DNA from: Erinaceus europaeus
Lineage: Eukaryota > Chordata > Mammalia > Eulipotyphla > Erinaceidae
Direction: 5' to 3'
NCBI RefSeq assembly: GCF_950295315.1
Contig: NC_080168.1
Span: forward strand, 70,980,008-71,044,007
DNA length: 64,000 nucleotides
The notes below the pieces were generated by a model. The model was given only the letters and a program-made list of their open reading frames with translations. It was not told the origin of the DNA and did not search any database. Positions within the stretch are counted from its first letter, which is position 1. Each line of letters starts with the position of its first letter. The translations under genes and the position numbers were made by a program. Positions 50,986 to 61,089 of the stretch are shown here, piece after piece.

Positions 50986-51021
50986 CTGACTTGGCATATT
51001 TCCATAGAAGATATGTAGATG

Positions 51022-51286
51022 GAGGGGCTGGGCATAGGTTAAGCACACAAGGCGCAAAGCGCAAGGACGGGCGTAAGGATCCTGTTTCGAGCCCCAGGCT
51101 CCCCATCTGTGGGGGTTGGGGGTGAGGGGGTCACTTCACAAGCGGTAAAGCAGGTCTGCAGGCGTCTTTCTCTCCCCCTCTATTTCTTCCCTTCCTCTCA
51201 ATTTCTTCTTCACTCTGTTTCTGTCTCTGTCAAATAATAAAATAAAATAAAATGATTTTTTAAAAAAAAAGTTATTTAAAAGAAGA
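51022..51286 (+). mobile_element. SINE-A type, diverged, nested in SINE-B
   Basis: Head aggggctgggcataggttaa, B box GTTTCGAGCCC, an expanded G-rich zone (51110-51132). Duplication tatgtagatgg at 51011-51021 and 51287-51297. Confidence 0.8.
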
Positions 51287-51297
51287 TTATGTAGATG

Positions 51298-51448
51298 GGC
51301 AAGGACCCTGATTCAAACCCCTGGTTCCCACCTACATCAGGAAAGCTTCATGAGTGGTGAAGCAGGGCTTCAAGTATCTCTCTCCCTCTCTATCCCTCCT
51401 CCCTTCTCAATTTCACTGGGTCTGTATCCAATACAAAATAAATAAATC
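51298..51448 (+). mobile_element. SINE-B, 5'-truncated
   Basis: Begins at gcaaggaccctgattcaaac and keeps the rest up to TCCAATACAAAATAAATAAA. SINE-A at 51449 has inserted in its tail. Confidence 0.77.
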
Positions 51449-51702
51449 GGGAGTCGGGCTGTAGTGCAGTGGGTTAAGCGCAGGTGGCGCAAAGCACAAG
51501 GACCGGCATAAGGATCCCGGTTCGAACCCCGGCTCCCCACCTGCAGGGGAGTCGCTTCACAAGTGACTCTGTCTTCCCCTCCTCTCTCCATTTCTCTGTC
51601 CTATCCAACAACGACAACAACAATAATAACTACAACAATAAAACAACAAGGGCAACAAAAGGGAATACATAAATAAAATAAAATATTTAAAAAAACATTA
51701 AA
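51449..51702 (+). mobile_element. SINE-A with internal deletion
   Basis: Well-preserved head and B box GGTTCGAACCC; about 50 bp are missing between cgcttcacaagtg and actctgtcttcccctcc. The tail is long. Confidence 0.88.
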
Positions 51703-51714
51703 AATAAATAAATA

Positions 51715-51845
51715 AATCATTACAAAAATGTCTTTTTTTAAAAAAGACATATAGTTAGCAGATGCATGAAAAAGTATTCAACATCACATAGTCATCTGGG
51801 AGCTATAAATCAAATCTCCAAAGAGATATCTCACAGTAGTTATTA
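51715..51845 (+). mobile_element. Old L1 ORF2 fragment (part 3)
   Basis: tagcagatgcatgaaaaagt, tcaacatcacatagtcatct and aaagagatatctcac are the conserved L1 phrase before the CWRGC zone. It continues 49650-50545 after about 1.2 kb of inserted SINEs. Confidence 0.65.
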
Positions 51846-51979
51846 TTTTATCTTTTAGATAAAGGGTGGGGAACACCCAGCCTGCATAGTATATACAACC
51901 CAGGAAATTTGGTCTGTCTCTGCCAAGGCAACCAGAACTTAATTAATTGATAATTTCAAAAAAAAAAATTTTTTTATTT

Positions 51980-52191
51980 GGGGTGGGTTCAGGTGGTGGC
52001 ATACCTGGTTGAGGGCACATGTTACAATGCCAAAGACCTGGGTCCAAGCCCCTGGTTTAAGCTCCACCTGCAGGGGGAATGCTTTGCGAATGATAAAGCA
52101 GTGCTGCAGGTGTCTCTCTTCCTCTCTGCCATCCCCTTCATTCTCAATTTCTGATTGTCTCTACCCAATAAGTAAATAAAGATAATAAAAA
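51980..52191 (+). mobile_element. SINE-B
   Basis: Head ggtgggttcaggtggtggca through ACCCAATAAGTAAATAAAGA. Flanking (t)ttttatttgg on both sides. Confidence 0.85.
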
Positions 52192-52194
52192 ATA

Positions 52195-52324
52195 TTTGTT
52201 TTATTTGGTAGTACAGAGAAATGTTGAGGAGGAGGAGGGTGGTAGAGAAAGATACCTGCAGCACTGCTTCACTGCTCATGAAGCTTCCGAACCTGCAGGT
52301 GTTAAACGGGGGCTTAAACCTGAG
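52195..52324 (-). mobile_element. SINE-B 3' fragment
   Basis: gtacagagaaatgttgagga, cagcactgcttcactgctca and gaagcttccgaacctgcagg; the head is missing. Confidence 0.6.
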
Positions 52325-52524
52325 GGAGCAAATCAAGAAACATAGCAAGAAAAGACAAGCAAGGTTTCAAAGACAAACTTTTTTATTTGTACTGAAGAAC
52401 TGAGGTTATAGCCATAGGTTGCAAGGCTGAAGTGGGTCCAGTGGACTCTGTTGGGAGAATATTGGTACTCTGGTGGTGGGTCTGGCATAGTGACATAATG
52501 TTGAATAAATATGAGTATGCTTTT

Positions 52525-52668
52525 TTTAATAAATTCTTTTTATTATTTATTTTTTAACCAGAGCACTGATCAGCTCTGGATTATGGTAGTGCAGGGATTG
52601 AACCTGGGACTTTGGAGCTCAGGCATGAGAGTTTCTTTGCGTAACCATTATGCTATCTACCCCCACCC
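52525..52668 (-). mobile_element. SINE-D
   Basis: Complete copy; flanking agagtatgctt/tgagtatgctt at 52512-52522 and 52669-52680. Confidence 0.88.
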
Positions 52669-52697
52669 AAGAGTATGCTTCTAAAACATTCATATTC

Positions 52698-52866
52698 TTT
52701 TTTTTCTTTTTTTTATATTTATTTTATTTTATGTATTCCCTTTTGTTGCCCTTGTTTTATTGTTGTAGTTATTATTGTTGTTGTCGTCGTTGTTGGATAG
52801 GACAGAGAGAAATAGAGAGAGGAGGGGAAGACAGAGAGGAGGAGAGAAAGATAGATACCTGCAGAA
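52698..52866 (-). mobile_element. SINE-A, 5'-truncated
   Basis: The 3' 170 bp only, stopping at gatagatacctgcaga before the B box. Confidence 0.82.
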
Positions 52867-52919
52867 GTCTCTAGGAGAGTAGATCTTAAAGAACTCTTGT
52901 CAAGAATGGAACAGTTTGT

Positions 52920-53035
52920 AATTTGTGTTAATAGCCATTAACAGAGTGTGGTGATCATTTTGCCACATGTATGGAGTCATAATGTATACCTGAAACTAAT
53001 AGATTATTAATTTGTGTCAGCTAGATCTCAAGAGT
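52920..53035 (+). mobile_element. Ancient L1 3' terminus relic
   Basis: gtgtggtgatcattttgcca, aatgtatacctgaaactaat and ttgtgtcagctagatctcaa follow the common old L1 3' end. Confidence 0.55.
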
Positions 53036-53089
53036 GAGTGGTCAAGGTTGACCTCAGTAGGAATGTAAGGTTTGAATAGAGTAGATATG

Positions 53090-53350
53090 AGTCAGTGGCC
53101 ATCTGAAAGAAAGGCAGCTCAGACAGAGGAAATAGCCAGAGCCTCCAAAGGCAGCAAAGTGTGGACATCTGGATCAAGCTTGAGTCTCACTGAGAAGGTG
53201 GGTGTGGTGGGATCAAGATGAGCAGCAGGGAGGCCAGGGGACAGTCCAGTCTGTGAACCCTATGCTGGAGAGCCTGGGGGAATGGTGCCAGCATTGTGGC
53301 TTTCATTCCAAGTGAAATGGCAGTAGAGGAATGACTCGAACTGGCAGGAA
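53090..53350 (-). mobile_element. L2-like relic
   Basis: cagacagaggaaatagccag, gccagcattgtggctttcat and attccaagtgaaatggcagt resemble the L2 complement. Confidence 0.45.
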
Positions 53351-53969
53351 GGCAGCACTCGGATGGCTAAGGTGAAACTCACGTGCCACTCAGTGCCGTC
53401 CCAGTCAGTGTGGGATCAAGTCACCCACTGTGGTTCCAGCACACTGTCCCACTGAGCCTGGTATGGAGTCAGCTGTCCCGTGGAGGCCTGTGTAAAGGAC
53501 ACAGTGGTGGAGATCAAGGTGTACATTTCTCAGAATGTTCCCCCACTTGTAGAGGAGGCATAACCATAGCCCAGGGAACCCCGAGATTGTACAACAGAGA
53601 TGGTAAATAATGGCATTGTTTTAGAAAATACTAATCAGGGTTTTAATAAGATGCTTGCATTTAAAAAAAATTCTCCTTAGGTCTGTTTTTTTTATAATGT
53701 ATGTATTTAAGCTGCCCCTGAAATGAGCTCAAAGAACGAAATGTTCTGCCTGGCTTTTCCTGTTGTGTCTTTTGAGAATTTGTCAAAGGTGGCCTTGAGA
53801 GAGCAGCAACTTGGGATTCCTCCTAACACTTATGCAATTTATGTTCAGGGGGGTTTGTATGCAAATTGGTTTCTTACTACATTGTCTCTATTCACACAAG
53901 CTTTGCCGCAGGAAATCTACAGAGAGTTGTCCAAAGGTAAAACATAATGCTGTGGTATTCTTGTCATCT
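53351..53969. other. Intron 7, single-copy; open frame of 74 codons with no support
   Basis: The frame at 53723-53947 (MSSKNEMFCLAFPVV...) shows no domain I recognise. It has an AG near 53690 and ends near a possible donor (ccaaag|gtaaaa), but nothing fits ZDHHC20. I treat it as chance. Confidence 0.4.
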
Positions 53970-53981
53970 AGCTTTTATGAC

Positions 53982-54134
53982 TTTTTTTTTTTTTTTTTTT
54001 TTTTTTTACCAGAGCACTGCTCAGCTCTGGTTTATGGTGGTGCGGGGGGGGGGGGATTGAACCTGAGACTTTGGAGCCTTGGACTTGAGAGTCTCTTTGC
54101 ATAACCATTATGCTATCTACCTCCCTGCCCCCAA
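53982..54134 (-). mobile_element. SINE-D with long poly-A and G run
   Basis: 26-nt T run, then the D body with a 12-nt G run at 54044-54055. Duplication agctttt(a/g)tgac at 53970-53981 and 54135-54146. Confidence 0.9.
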
Positions 54135-54230
54135 AGCTTTTGTGACATTTATAACAAATGCTTATAATGCTTGTTTGCTGTACAAACTGGGGAAGTAGAA
54201 GAATCACTGGGCGTGTCTAAAAAGTATTGT

Positions 54231-54430
54231 GGGGGCCACAGTCATCTCACCATTTAGGGTTCAGGCCTTGCCATATGTATAGTCCTGGTTCAAGACCCAA
54301 TGCTCCATGGGAGGTACTATGGCATTGGAGAGAGTTCCAGTTCTCCTGTGTCTCTCCCTCTCTCTTTTGTCTCAATCTGAATGAAAAGAGCCCAGCATGT
54401 GTGAAGGTCTGACTCCACCAAAAAAAAGGG
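54231..54430 (+). mobile_element. Unclassified tRNA-like SINE (E type)
   Basis: gtgggggccacagtcatctc, B box GGTTCAAGACC, C/T tract and short poly-A. Confidence 0.5.
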
Positions 54431-54684
54431 GGGGGTTCTCATAATCTCATGTTAGCCTACAAGTAATGTTAAATCAAGTTGGTTCACCTTCTGTTTTACT
54501 GGACTGATTATTTGCCCTGTAAGGTTTTAAGAGGTAATACTTCAAAGTGGCTTTCTTCTCTTAAAGTGATAAGAATGTCTTCTAGGTTATGATCTAGGCT
54601 CTATTAAACAAAGAAGCTGTTTTTATTTATTTTTGTTGTTGGTGTTGTTGTTCACTAAAACCTTGTGGCTTCATCTACCAAAAA

Positions 54685-54880
54685 AATTTTTTTTTAATTT
54701 TTTTATTGGATAGAGACATCTAGAAATCAAGAGGGAAGGGGAAGAGAGAGACACCTGTATCCCTGCTTCACCATTCATGAAGCTTTTCCCCCTGCAGGTG
54801 GGGACTGGGGGATCGAACCCCGGTCCTTGCACAATGTAACATGTGCGTTCATCAGGTACATCACCACCAAGCCCCCCAAA
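54685..54880 (-). mobile_element. SINE-B
   Basis: Complete copy: poly-T, tattggatagagacatctag, B box (gatcgaacccc) and head catcaccaccaagcccccc. Confidence 0.86.
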
Positions 54881-54906
54881 AAGTTGTTTATTATCTAAAA
54901 GAATGT

Positions 54907-55106
54907 TGTAGTTATTATTGTTGTTATTGATGTTGTTGTTGAAGGAAAGAGAAATGGAGAGAGGAGGGGAAGACAGAGGGGGAGAGAAAGATAGACACCT
55001 GCAGACCTGCTTCACTGCTTGTGAAGTGACTCCCCTGCAGGTGGGGAGCCAGTGCTTGCGCTTTGCACCATGAGCGCTTAACCCGTTACCCTACCGCCTG
55101 ACTTCC
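54907..55106 (-). mobile_element. SINE-A lacking its A-rich tail but with a TSD
   Basis: The left border is tgtagttattattgttgtta, inside the (CAA)n zone; the last about 60 bp and poly-A are absent. Still a 16-bp duplication tta(t/c)ctaaaagaatgt flanks it at 54891-54906 and 55107-55122. Confidence 0.85.
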
Positions 55107-55205
55107 TTACCTAAAAGAATGTAGGAGTAGATGAAGGATAGAGAAGGGAGGAATCTAAGGAGTTGAAGGCATGGACAAGCTTGCAGTGGTATTCCAAAGA
55201 AGAGA

Positions 55206-55397
55206 CTGAAGAACAAAAGCATAAGGGCTGGCAAAATAGCGAAATAGCTCGCTTTTTGCTATGTGCGCAACCAAGGTTCAAGCCTGGCCCCTTGTTACAT
55301 TGAGGAAATCTCTGGTACTGTAGGCTCTGTTTACATTCTGTCTGTCTGTTTCTCTCTCTCTATCTGCCTCTCTGTCTCTATCTTAAAAGAAAAAAGA
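55206..55397 (+). mobile_element. SINE-E
   Basis: gggctggcaaaatagcgaaa, B box GGTTCAAGCCTGG, (CTGT)n/(CT)n body, A-rich end. Confidence 0.68.
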
Positions 55398-55625
55398 CAG
55401 GGCTGGGGAGACAGCATAATGATTATGCATAAATTCCTTTCATGCCTGAGTCTCCAAGGTGCCAGGTTCAATCCCTGGCACCACCATAAACCAGGCTTGA
55501 GCAGTGCTCTCGTCTCTGTCTCCCTCTCTCTCTGTGTATGTGTTTGTCTCTCTCTCTCTCTTCCCCTCTCCTTTTCTTTCTTTCTACATATATGTCATTA
55601 AAATTAATTAAAATATTTTAAAAAG
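55398..55625 (+). mobile_element. SINE-D, long form with C/T tract
   Basis: gggctggggagacagcataa, B box GGTTCAATCCC, aaccaggcttgagcagtgct, then a pyrimidine tract and ATTAAAATTAATTAAAATAT. Confidence 0.75.
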
Positions 55626-56038
55626 ACAATAGCACATTTAATTGTATCACAACTAGCATATGTAGTTAAAATAAGACATTTTTTTTACCAAAGAAGAGGG
55701 AAACTTCTTATGTCCTAGATGTGAAGAAAGCTGGAATGTATTATGTACAGAGGAAAAAGTTTAAGTAAAAGGGTCCTTTTTTATCTTAGTAGTGAAAGTA
55801 TTACTAAACCTTCTTAATGTGTGGGTGACTTTCATTATGACTTTTTGACCTGTTATATAAGCAGAACCCATTGATAATGACCTACCCTCTCTGTTCTGGG
55901 AGTTGTTTTTTAGTATTTCATCTGATTCATATTCCTCCTCATATCTGGCACATTTTTTGGTATACTCAGTCTCTAGGAAGAAACAAATAAGAAAATTGAT
56001 GACCTTCAAAAATTGATTTTTCTTTTTCTTTTCCTCAG
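55626..56038. other. End of intron 7, no recognised repeat
   Basis: AT-rich single-copy sequence ending in the strong polypyrimidine tract of exon 8 (ttttctttttcttttcctcag). Confidence 0.5.
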
Positions 56039-56171
56039 AATGAACTCACAGATACACGTGCCAAATTCCACGTGCTTTTTCTTTTCTTTGTGTCTGTTAT
56101 GTTCTTCGTCAGCGTCCTGTCACTTTTCAGCTATCATTGTTGGCTGGTTGGAAAAAACAGAACAACAATAG
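56039..56171 (+). CDS. ZDHHC20: ZDHHC20 exon 8 (outer loop, TM4, start of the TTxE motif)
   Basis: 133 nt, acceptor tttttcttttcctcag, donor ATAG|gtaagg. It starts on a codon boundary: NELTDTRAKFHVLFLFFVSV, then MFFVSVLSLFSYHCWLVGKN and RTTI, leaving G of the next codon (phase 1). FHVLFLFFVSVMFFVSVLSLF is TM4. TTI followed by a codon starting with G fits the TTxE motif that closes the DHHC core in this family, the Glu coming from exon 9 outside the window. Two Val replacements in the TM (human AMFFISV as I recall) are conservative. Confidence 0.97.
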
Positions 56172-56329
56172 GTAAGGATAAGTGAATTCTGTATTTTTTT
56201 GGGAAATGACCTCAAATAAATATGAAATATAAATGTCAGATGTCAAGGAAATGGAAAATAATTCTGTGTTAAAATTAATTGTGGCACAATGGATGTATAT
56301 GTACTGTTAAAGTTTTTTTAAGACTAAAA

Positions 56330-56537
56330 CATTTTTATTTATTTAAATGTATTTTTTTTTTTTTGGACAGAGAAATTGAGAGAGGACAGCAAGACAGAGA
56401 GGAGAGAAAGATAGACATCTGCAGACCTGCTTCACCGTCTGCAGATGGGGAGCTGGGGGCTAAACAGGGATCCTTATGCCAGTCCTTACGCTTTGCACCA
56501 TTGTGCCCTTAACCCGCTGTGCTACCACCCAGCCCCC
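56330..56537 (-). mobile_element. SINE-A, shortened
   Basis: acagagaaattgagagagga through gtgctaccacccagcccccc; parts of the tail and of the tRNA-related zone are deleted. Confidence 0.78.
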
Positions 56538-56715
56538 CAAATATTTTTATTTAATTATATTTGGATAGAGGCAGACAAATAGAGAGGGAGAGAGACAGAC
56601 CCTTAAAGCACTTCCTGTGAAGCTTCCCAGCTGCAGAGGGGGGCAGGGGCTTGAACCAGGTCATTTTACACTGGAATATGTGCACTCAATCAGGTGTGCC
56701 ACTGCCCAGCCTCCA
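56538..56715 (-). mobile_element. SINE-B
   Basis: tttaattatatttggataga through aggtgtgccactgcccagcc. Confidence 0.8.
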
Positions 56716-56799
56716 AAGGTTTGTTATTTTGAGGAAATGATACTGTCTTGTGTATATGTATATCTATTTTTAATTTTTATATATTTACTTTCCTAAGAG

Positions 56800-56918
56800 A
56801 GAGATCAGAGCATTGTTCAGTCCTAGTTTATGGTGGTGCCAGGGATTAAACCTGACACCAATGGGACCTCAGGCATAGTAGTCTGATGTGCTACTTCTGT
56901 ACTAGCTCCCCAGTCTGG
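56800..56918 (-). mobile_element. SINE-D, diverged
   Basis: atcagagcattgttcagtcc, tggtgccagggattaaacct; the head has decayed. Confidence 0.6.
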
Positions 56919-57113
56919 CATGTATATATTTTAATGGTGTATCATATGTAAAGAAAACTGATTTCTACATATTTTAATACGAGCTATTTCTTGCACTTAT
57001 ACATGTTTTCTGAAGTCATCTTGTGAAAGATAGCAAAAATACATGTGATGAGAATGTCCATTTTCAGATTGCAAATTAAAATGTTTAATCCTTCTAGCTT
57101 ATCCTTTAGCTAA

Positions 57114-57132
57114 TACACACACACACACACAT
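57114..57132. repeat. (AC)n short microsatellite
   Basis: Nine AC units. Confidence 0.9.
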
Positions 57133-57165
57133 GAGCACATGGGTTGTTGGGAAAGTCGTGATGAG

Positions 57166-57380
57166 TTTTTTTTTAATTTTTTTAGTCTTTATTTATTAAT
57201 TGGATAGGGACAGCCAGAAATTGAGAGGTAAGGATAGAGAGAGAGAGGGAGAGAGACACCTACAGCCCTGCTTCACCACTTGTGAAGCTTTCTCCCTGCA
57301 GGTGATGATGGGGGCAGGCTTGCACCGAGTCTTTCTGCATGTAATGTGCGCGCTCAGCCAGCTGCGCCACTACCTGCTCC
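57166..57380 (-). mobile_element. SINE-B
   Basis: Poly-T, ttattaattggatagggaca, purine-rich body, head agctgcgccactacctgctcc. Confidence 0.85.
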
Positions 57381-57429
57381 ACCACAGATTTTTGTATAGA
57401 CAACTACATCATGGTTTCCTCGATAACCC

Positions 57430-57555
57430 AGTATATTTTTTCAACCAGAGCACTGCCCAGCTCTGGCTTATAGTGGTGTGCTGGGGACTGAATCTGGGAA
57501 CTCAGAACCTCTGTCATGAAAGGTAATTGTATAACTGTTATGCTGTCTCCCCAGC
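57430..57555 (-). mobile_element. SINE-D, diverged
   Basis: caaccagagcactgcccagc through gttatgctgtctccccagc. Confidence 0.72.
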
Positions 57556-57564
57556 ACTAAAACA

Positions 57565-57793
57565 TAATTTTTTAAAAATCTTTTTATTATTATTATTTTA
57601 ATCTTTATCTGTTGGATAGAGACAGTCAGAAATTGAGAGGGAAGGGGCGATAGAGAGAGAGACAGAGAGACACCTACAGCCCTGCTTCACCACTTGTGAA
57701 GCTTTCCCCCTGCAGGTGGGGACCAGGGGCTTGAACCTGGGTCCTTGCTCACTGTAACATGTGCGCTCAACCAGGTGCGCCACCACCTGGCAC
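57565..57793 (-). mobile_element. SINE-B, full length
   Basis: Complete, well-preserved copy: ctgttggatagagacagtca through accaggtgcgccaccacctg. Confidence 0.88.
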
Positions 57794-57978
57794 CAAAAAA
57801 GCATAAATTTTTTACCCACACAACTGACACACAGTTGACTAACATATCCTCCATGACTGTAGTTAAGGACTTGTGTTTATCACATGAGAAATTATTTTCA
57901 TTTTTCAGTTGACAGTGAAACATCTTGCATGACAGTGTCAGCCTTTATTCCTCCTTTTTGCTCATTTTAAGTGAAAGT

Positions 57979-58114
57979 ACAAGTCCAGTGGTATAGCTTA
58001 CTTGAATAGTGTGCTGTTTTGCCTTGTGTGTGACCCAGGTTCAAGCCTGGCCCCCACTACATTGAAGGAAGATTTGGTGCAATGGTCTCTCTCATTCTCT
58101 GTCTCTATCTTTTA

Positions 58115-58122
<8 letters not shown>
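57979..58122 (+). mobile_element. SINE-E
   Basis: agtgtgctgttttgccttgt, B box GGTTCAAGCCTGG, (CT)n and A-rich end leading into (AT)n. Confidence 0.65.
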
Positions 58123-58145
<23 letters not shown>

Positions 58146-58149
58146 TATG
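58123..58149. repeat. (AT)n microsatellite
   Basis: About 13 AT units grown from the SINE-E tail. Confidence 0.95.
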
Positions 58150-58368
58150 AAAATATAAGGGGAGAATTCAGAAAGCTATTCAAATAATCAAAGATTCTTA
58201 GCCTGAGCTTTTAGCATGTAAGTTTATGACTCAGAATATTTAGGTATCAGTTAATGTACCACAAAACAAAGTAGGGGGTTGCCATAATGATTCCTAAACA
58301 CTTGTAAGGCTCTTAACCATCTAAAGATTGGTATAAGCTGGGATAACTGGACATTAAATAAAAAAGAG

Positions 58369-58985
58369 GGAGTCAGGCGGTAGTGCAGCGGGTTAAGTGC
58401 ATGTGCCACAAAGCACAAGGACCAGTGTAAAGATCCCGGTTCAAGCCCCCAGCCCCCCACCTGCAGGGGAGTCGCTTCACAGGTGGTGAAGCATGTCTGC
58501 AGGTGTCTTTCTCTCCCCCTCTCTGTCTTCCCCTCCTCTCTCCATTTCTCTCTGTCCTATCCAACAATGACATCAATAACAACAACAATAATAATAACTA
58601 CAACAACAATAAAACAACAAGGGTGGGGAGTCGGGCTGTAGCGCAGCAGGTTAAGCGCAGGTGGCGCAAAGCACAAGGATCCCGGTTTGAGCCCCTGGCT
58701 CCCTACCTGCAGGGGAGTCTCTTCACAAGTGGTGAAGCAGGTCTGTAGGTGTCTGTCTTTCTCTCCCCCTCTCTGTCTTCCCCCTCTCTCGATTTTTCTC
58801 TGTCCTATCCAACAACGACAACAATAATAACTACAACAATAAAACAACAAGGGCAGCAAAAGGGAATAAATAAATTAAATAAATATTTAAAAATAAATAA
58901 ATAATTTTAAAAAGTTAAAAAAATGAAACAACAAGGGCAACAAAAGGGAAAATAAATGTAAAAAAATTAAAAAAAAAAAAAAAAG
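58369..58985 (+). mobile_element. SINE-A (outer) split by another SINE-A
   Basis: Head ggagtcaggcggtagtgcag to 58623; its tail resumes at 58938 (caacaaaagggaaaataaat) and ends in poly-A. Confidence 0.88.
58624..58925 (+). mobile_element. SINE-A nested in the tail of another SINE-A
   Basis: Head tggggagtcgggctgtagcg, complete body and tail. 12-bp duplication aaacaacaaggg, part of the outer element, at 58612-58623 and 58926-58937. Confidence 0.93.
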
Positions 58986-59250
58986 AAAGCAGACTTTCTG
59001 TCTGTTCAAATTTGATGAATCTATTCCCAGTGAGCCTGTTTTCATCTGGCACCATAGATTCAGAGCTGAGAGCAGCTGACTGTGTTAGGAAGGGCACCAC
59101 CATTGAAAGCTGCATTACTACATGGCTCCTCTCTGTTAGCTGCACAACCTCCAAAATGAAACAAGAGGCTAGTGCTCCAGAGGAAGTCCGATGTGCTTTT
59201 GAAACACATAATATGTGGGTGGTCATGGGACAACCACCACAAGAAACGCA

Positions 59251-59505
59251 TTGGGAGCCAGGCAGTAGTGCAGTGGGTTAAGCACACGTGGCACGAAGTG
59301 CAAGAACCAGTGTAGGGATCTCGGTTCAAGCCCCTGGCTTCCCACCTGTAGGGAGGGATCCCTTCACAAGCGGTGAAGCAGGTCTCCAGGCGTCTTTCAA
59401 CAACAATAGCAATGACAATAGCAACAAGGACAACAAAAATGGAAAAAATGGCTTCTAGGAACAGTGGATTTGTAGTACAGATGCTGAGCCCCAATGATAA
59501 CCCTA
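59251..59505 (+). mobile_element. SINE-A-long with deleted C/T tract
   Basis: Head tgggagccaggcagtagtgc; after ccaggcgtctt the text jumps to tcaacaacaatagcaatgac; ends with the long module (ggcttctaggaacagtggat). Confidence 0.8.
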
Positions 59506-59509
59506 GAGA

Positions 59510-59640
59510 AAGACACTCAATAGGCAGAACACATGCCTTCCATGTATGCTGGCCCAAGTTCCAGCACTGGCACTATCTGGTAGTGTCACAGTGCTGGGGA
59601 GAACTCTGGTGTTGTGGTATCTCCTTCTGCATGTCTTCCC
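59510..59640 (+). mobile_element. Unclassified tRNA-like SINE relic
   Basis: ctcaataggcagaacacatg, ggcccaagttccagcactgg and gtcacagtgctggggagaac suggest a further old tRNA-derived family. Confidence 0.4.
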
Positions 59641-59692
59641 CTCATACACACATCCTACAGCCCACAACACCCCCTGTGAAAAAAGCAACTGT

Positions 59693-59885
59693 GGGGGCCA
59701 GGTGGTAGCTCACCTGGTTGAGTGCAAATATTATAGTGCACAAGGAGCCACGTTCAAGTCCCCGGTCCCAAACTGCAGGGAGAAAGCTTCACGAATGGAG
59801 AAGCAGTGCTGCAGGTGTCTCTCTGTCTCTCTCCCTCTCTATAACCACCTTCCCTTTCAATTTCTGGTTGTGTCTATCCAATAAA
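59693..59885 (+). mobile_element. SINE-B
   Basis: Head gtgggggccaggtggtagct through CTATCCAATAAATTAATAAA. Confidence 0.88.
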
Positions 59886-59902
59886 TTAATAAAGAGTTTT
59901 TT

Positions 59903-60168
59903 AAAAATATTTATTGTCTTTTGTTGCCCTTGTTGTTTTATTGTTGTAGTTATTGATGTCATCGTTGTTGGATAGGACAGAGAGAAATGGAGAGAGGAGG
60001 GGAAGACAGAGAGGGGGAGAGAAAGATAGACACCTGCAGACCTGCTTCACCACCTGTGAAGCGACTCCCCTGCAGGTGGGGAGGTGGGAACTTGAACCGG
60101 GATACCTGCGCCGGTCCTTGTGCTTTGCGCCACCTGCGCTTAACCTGCTGTGCTACCGCCCAGCTCCC
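59903..60168 (-). mobile_element. SINE-A, full length
   Basis: 17-bp perfect duplication ttaataaagagtttttt at 59886-59902 and 60169-60185, the left copy being the tail of the SINE-B at 59693. Complete, with preserved CpGs in the head. Confidence 0.94.
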
Positions 60169-60332
60169 TTAATAAAGAGTTTTTTTTAATGCTTTAAACA
60201 GTTTTTTTTAAATGCTTTCACCCTATCTAGTGAACTCTCTTTTGGTCCCAGATCAATCAGTATCTGTCTCTATATCTTTCTCTCTTTTGTTCTTCTTCTT
60301 CTCCTTCTCCTTCTGCTTTTTTTTTTTTCATT

Positions 60333-60488
60333 GCCAGAGCCTTTACTCCAAACTGACTTTTTCAGAGAGAGAGAGAGATGGGGGGTAGAAGGAGACAACA
60401 CAGCATCAAAGCTTCCTCCAAAGCAGTGGGGGCAAGGATTGAACCTGGACCCTGCACATGGCAAATCAGTAGTACACTGTTGAAGTGA
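60333..60488 (-). mobile_element. SINE-E
   Basis: attgccagagcctttactcc, catcaaagcttcctccaaag, gattgaacctggaccctgca. Confidence 0.6.
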
Positions 60489-60615
60489 GTTTTTTGTTAT
60501 GTTTTGTTTTTCAAATTCAGCCCATATGCTTTGTAATGTCTTTTTTCACTTTTAATAATTAGTGATTAATAATGATTATTATTAGTGATTTAATAATGAT
60601 ATATATTATTATTTC

Positions 60616-60975
60616 ATTTTATTTTATTTTTTGACCAGAGCACTGCTCCGCCCTGGCTTATGGTGGTGCCAGGAACTAAACCTGGGACTTTGGAGGCTCA
60701 GGCATGAGAGTCTCTTTGCATAACCATTATGCTGTCTACCTTTTGTTTTGTTTTGTTTTCCCTCTTTTTTAAAAATGTTTTATTTATTTATTTATTTATT
60801 AGAAAGATAGGAGAGAGAGAGAGAGAGAAAGAACCAGACAACAGTCTGGTACATGTGCTGCCAGGAATCGATCTCAAGACCTCATGCTTGAGAGTGTAGT
60901 GCCTTAGACACTGCACCTACCACCTCCTGGACCACCTATCTACCTCTTTGTATAACCATTATGCTACCTACCTCT
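60616..60975 (-). mobile_element. SINE-D split by SINE-C, with long direct repeats
   Basis: SINE-D runs to 60740; after the SINE-C, 60943-60972 repeats its head (ctctttgtataaccattatg). The two copies of about 29 bp differ at a few sites. Confidence 0.72.
60760..60933 (-). mobile_element. SINE-C
   Basis: ttttatttatttatttattt tail, aaccagacaacagtctggta, head ctaccacctcctggaccac. Confidence 0.87.
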
Positions 60976-61089
60976 GCCCATGAGATCATAGTCCCTTTCC
61001 TTTTTATAAATAAAAAAATTAAAATATGTATTTTTTTTAAAAAAATCATACTCTTACAGGGAGGTAGTCCCATACTCTCATGCACTACC

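Noticed and set aside
53723..53947. 74-codon open frame, possibly an extra exon of intron 7
   Set aside because: No recognised domain, no match to ZDHHC20, and splice signals around it are mediocre.
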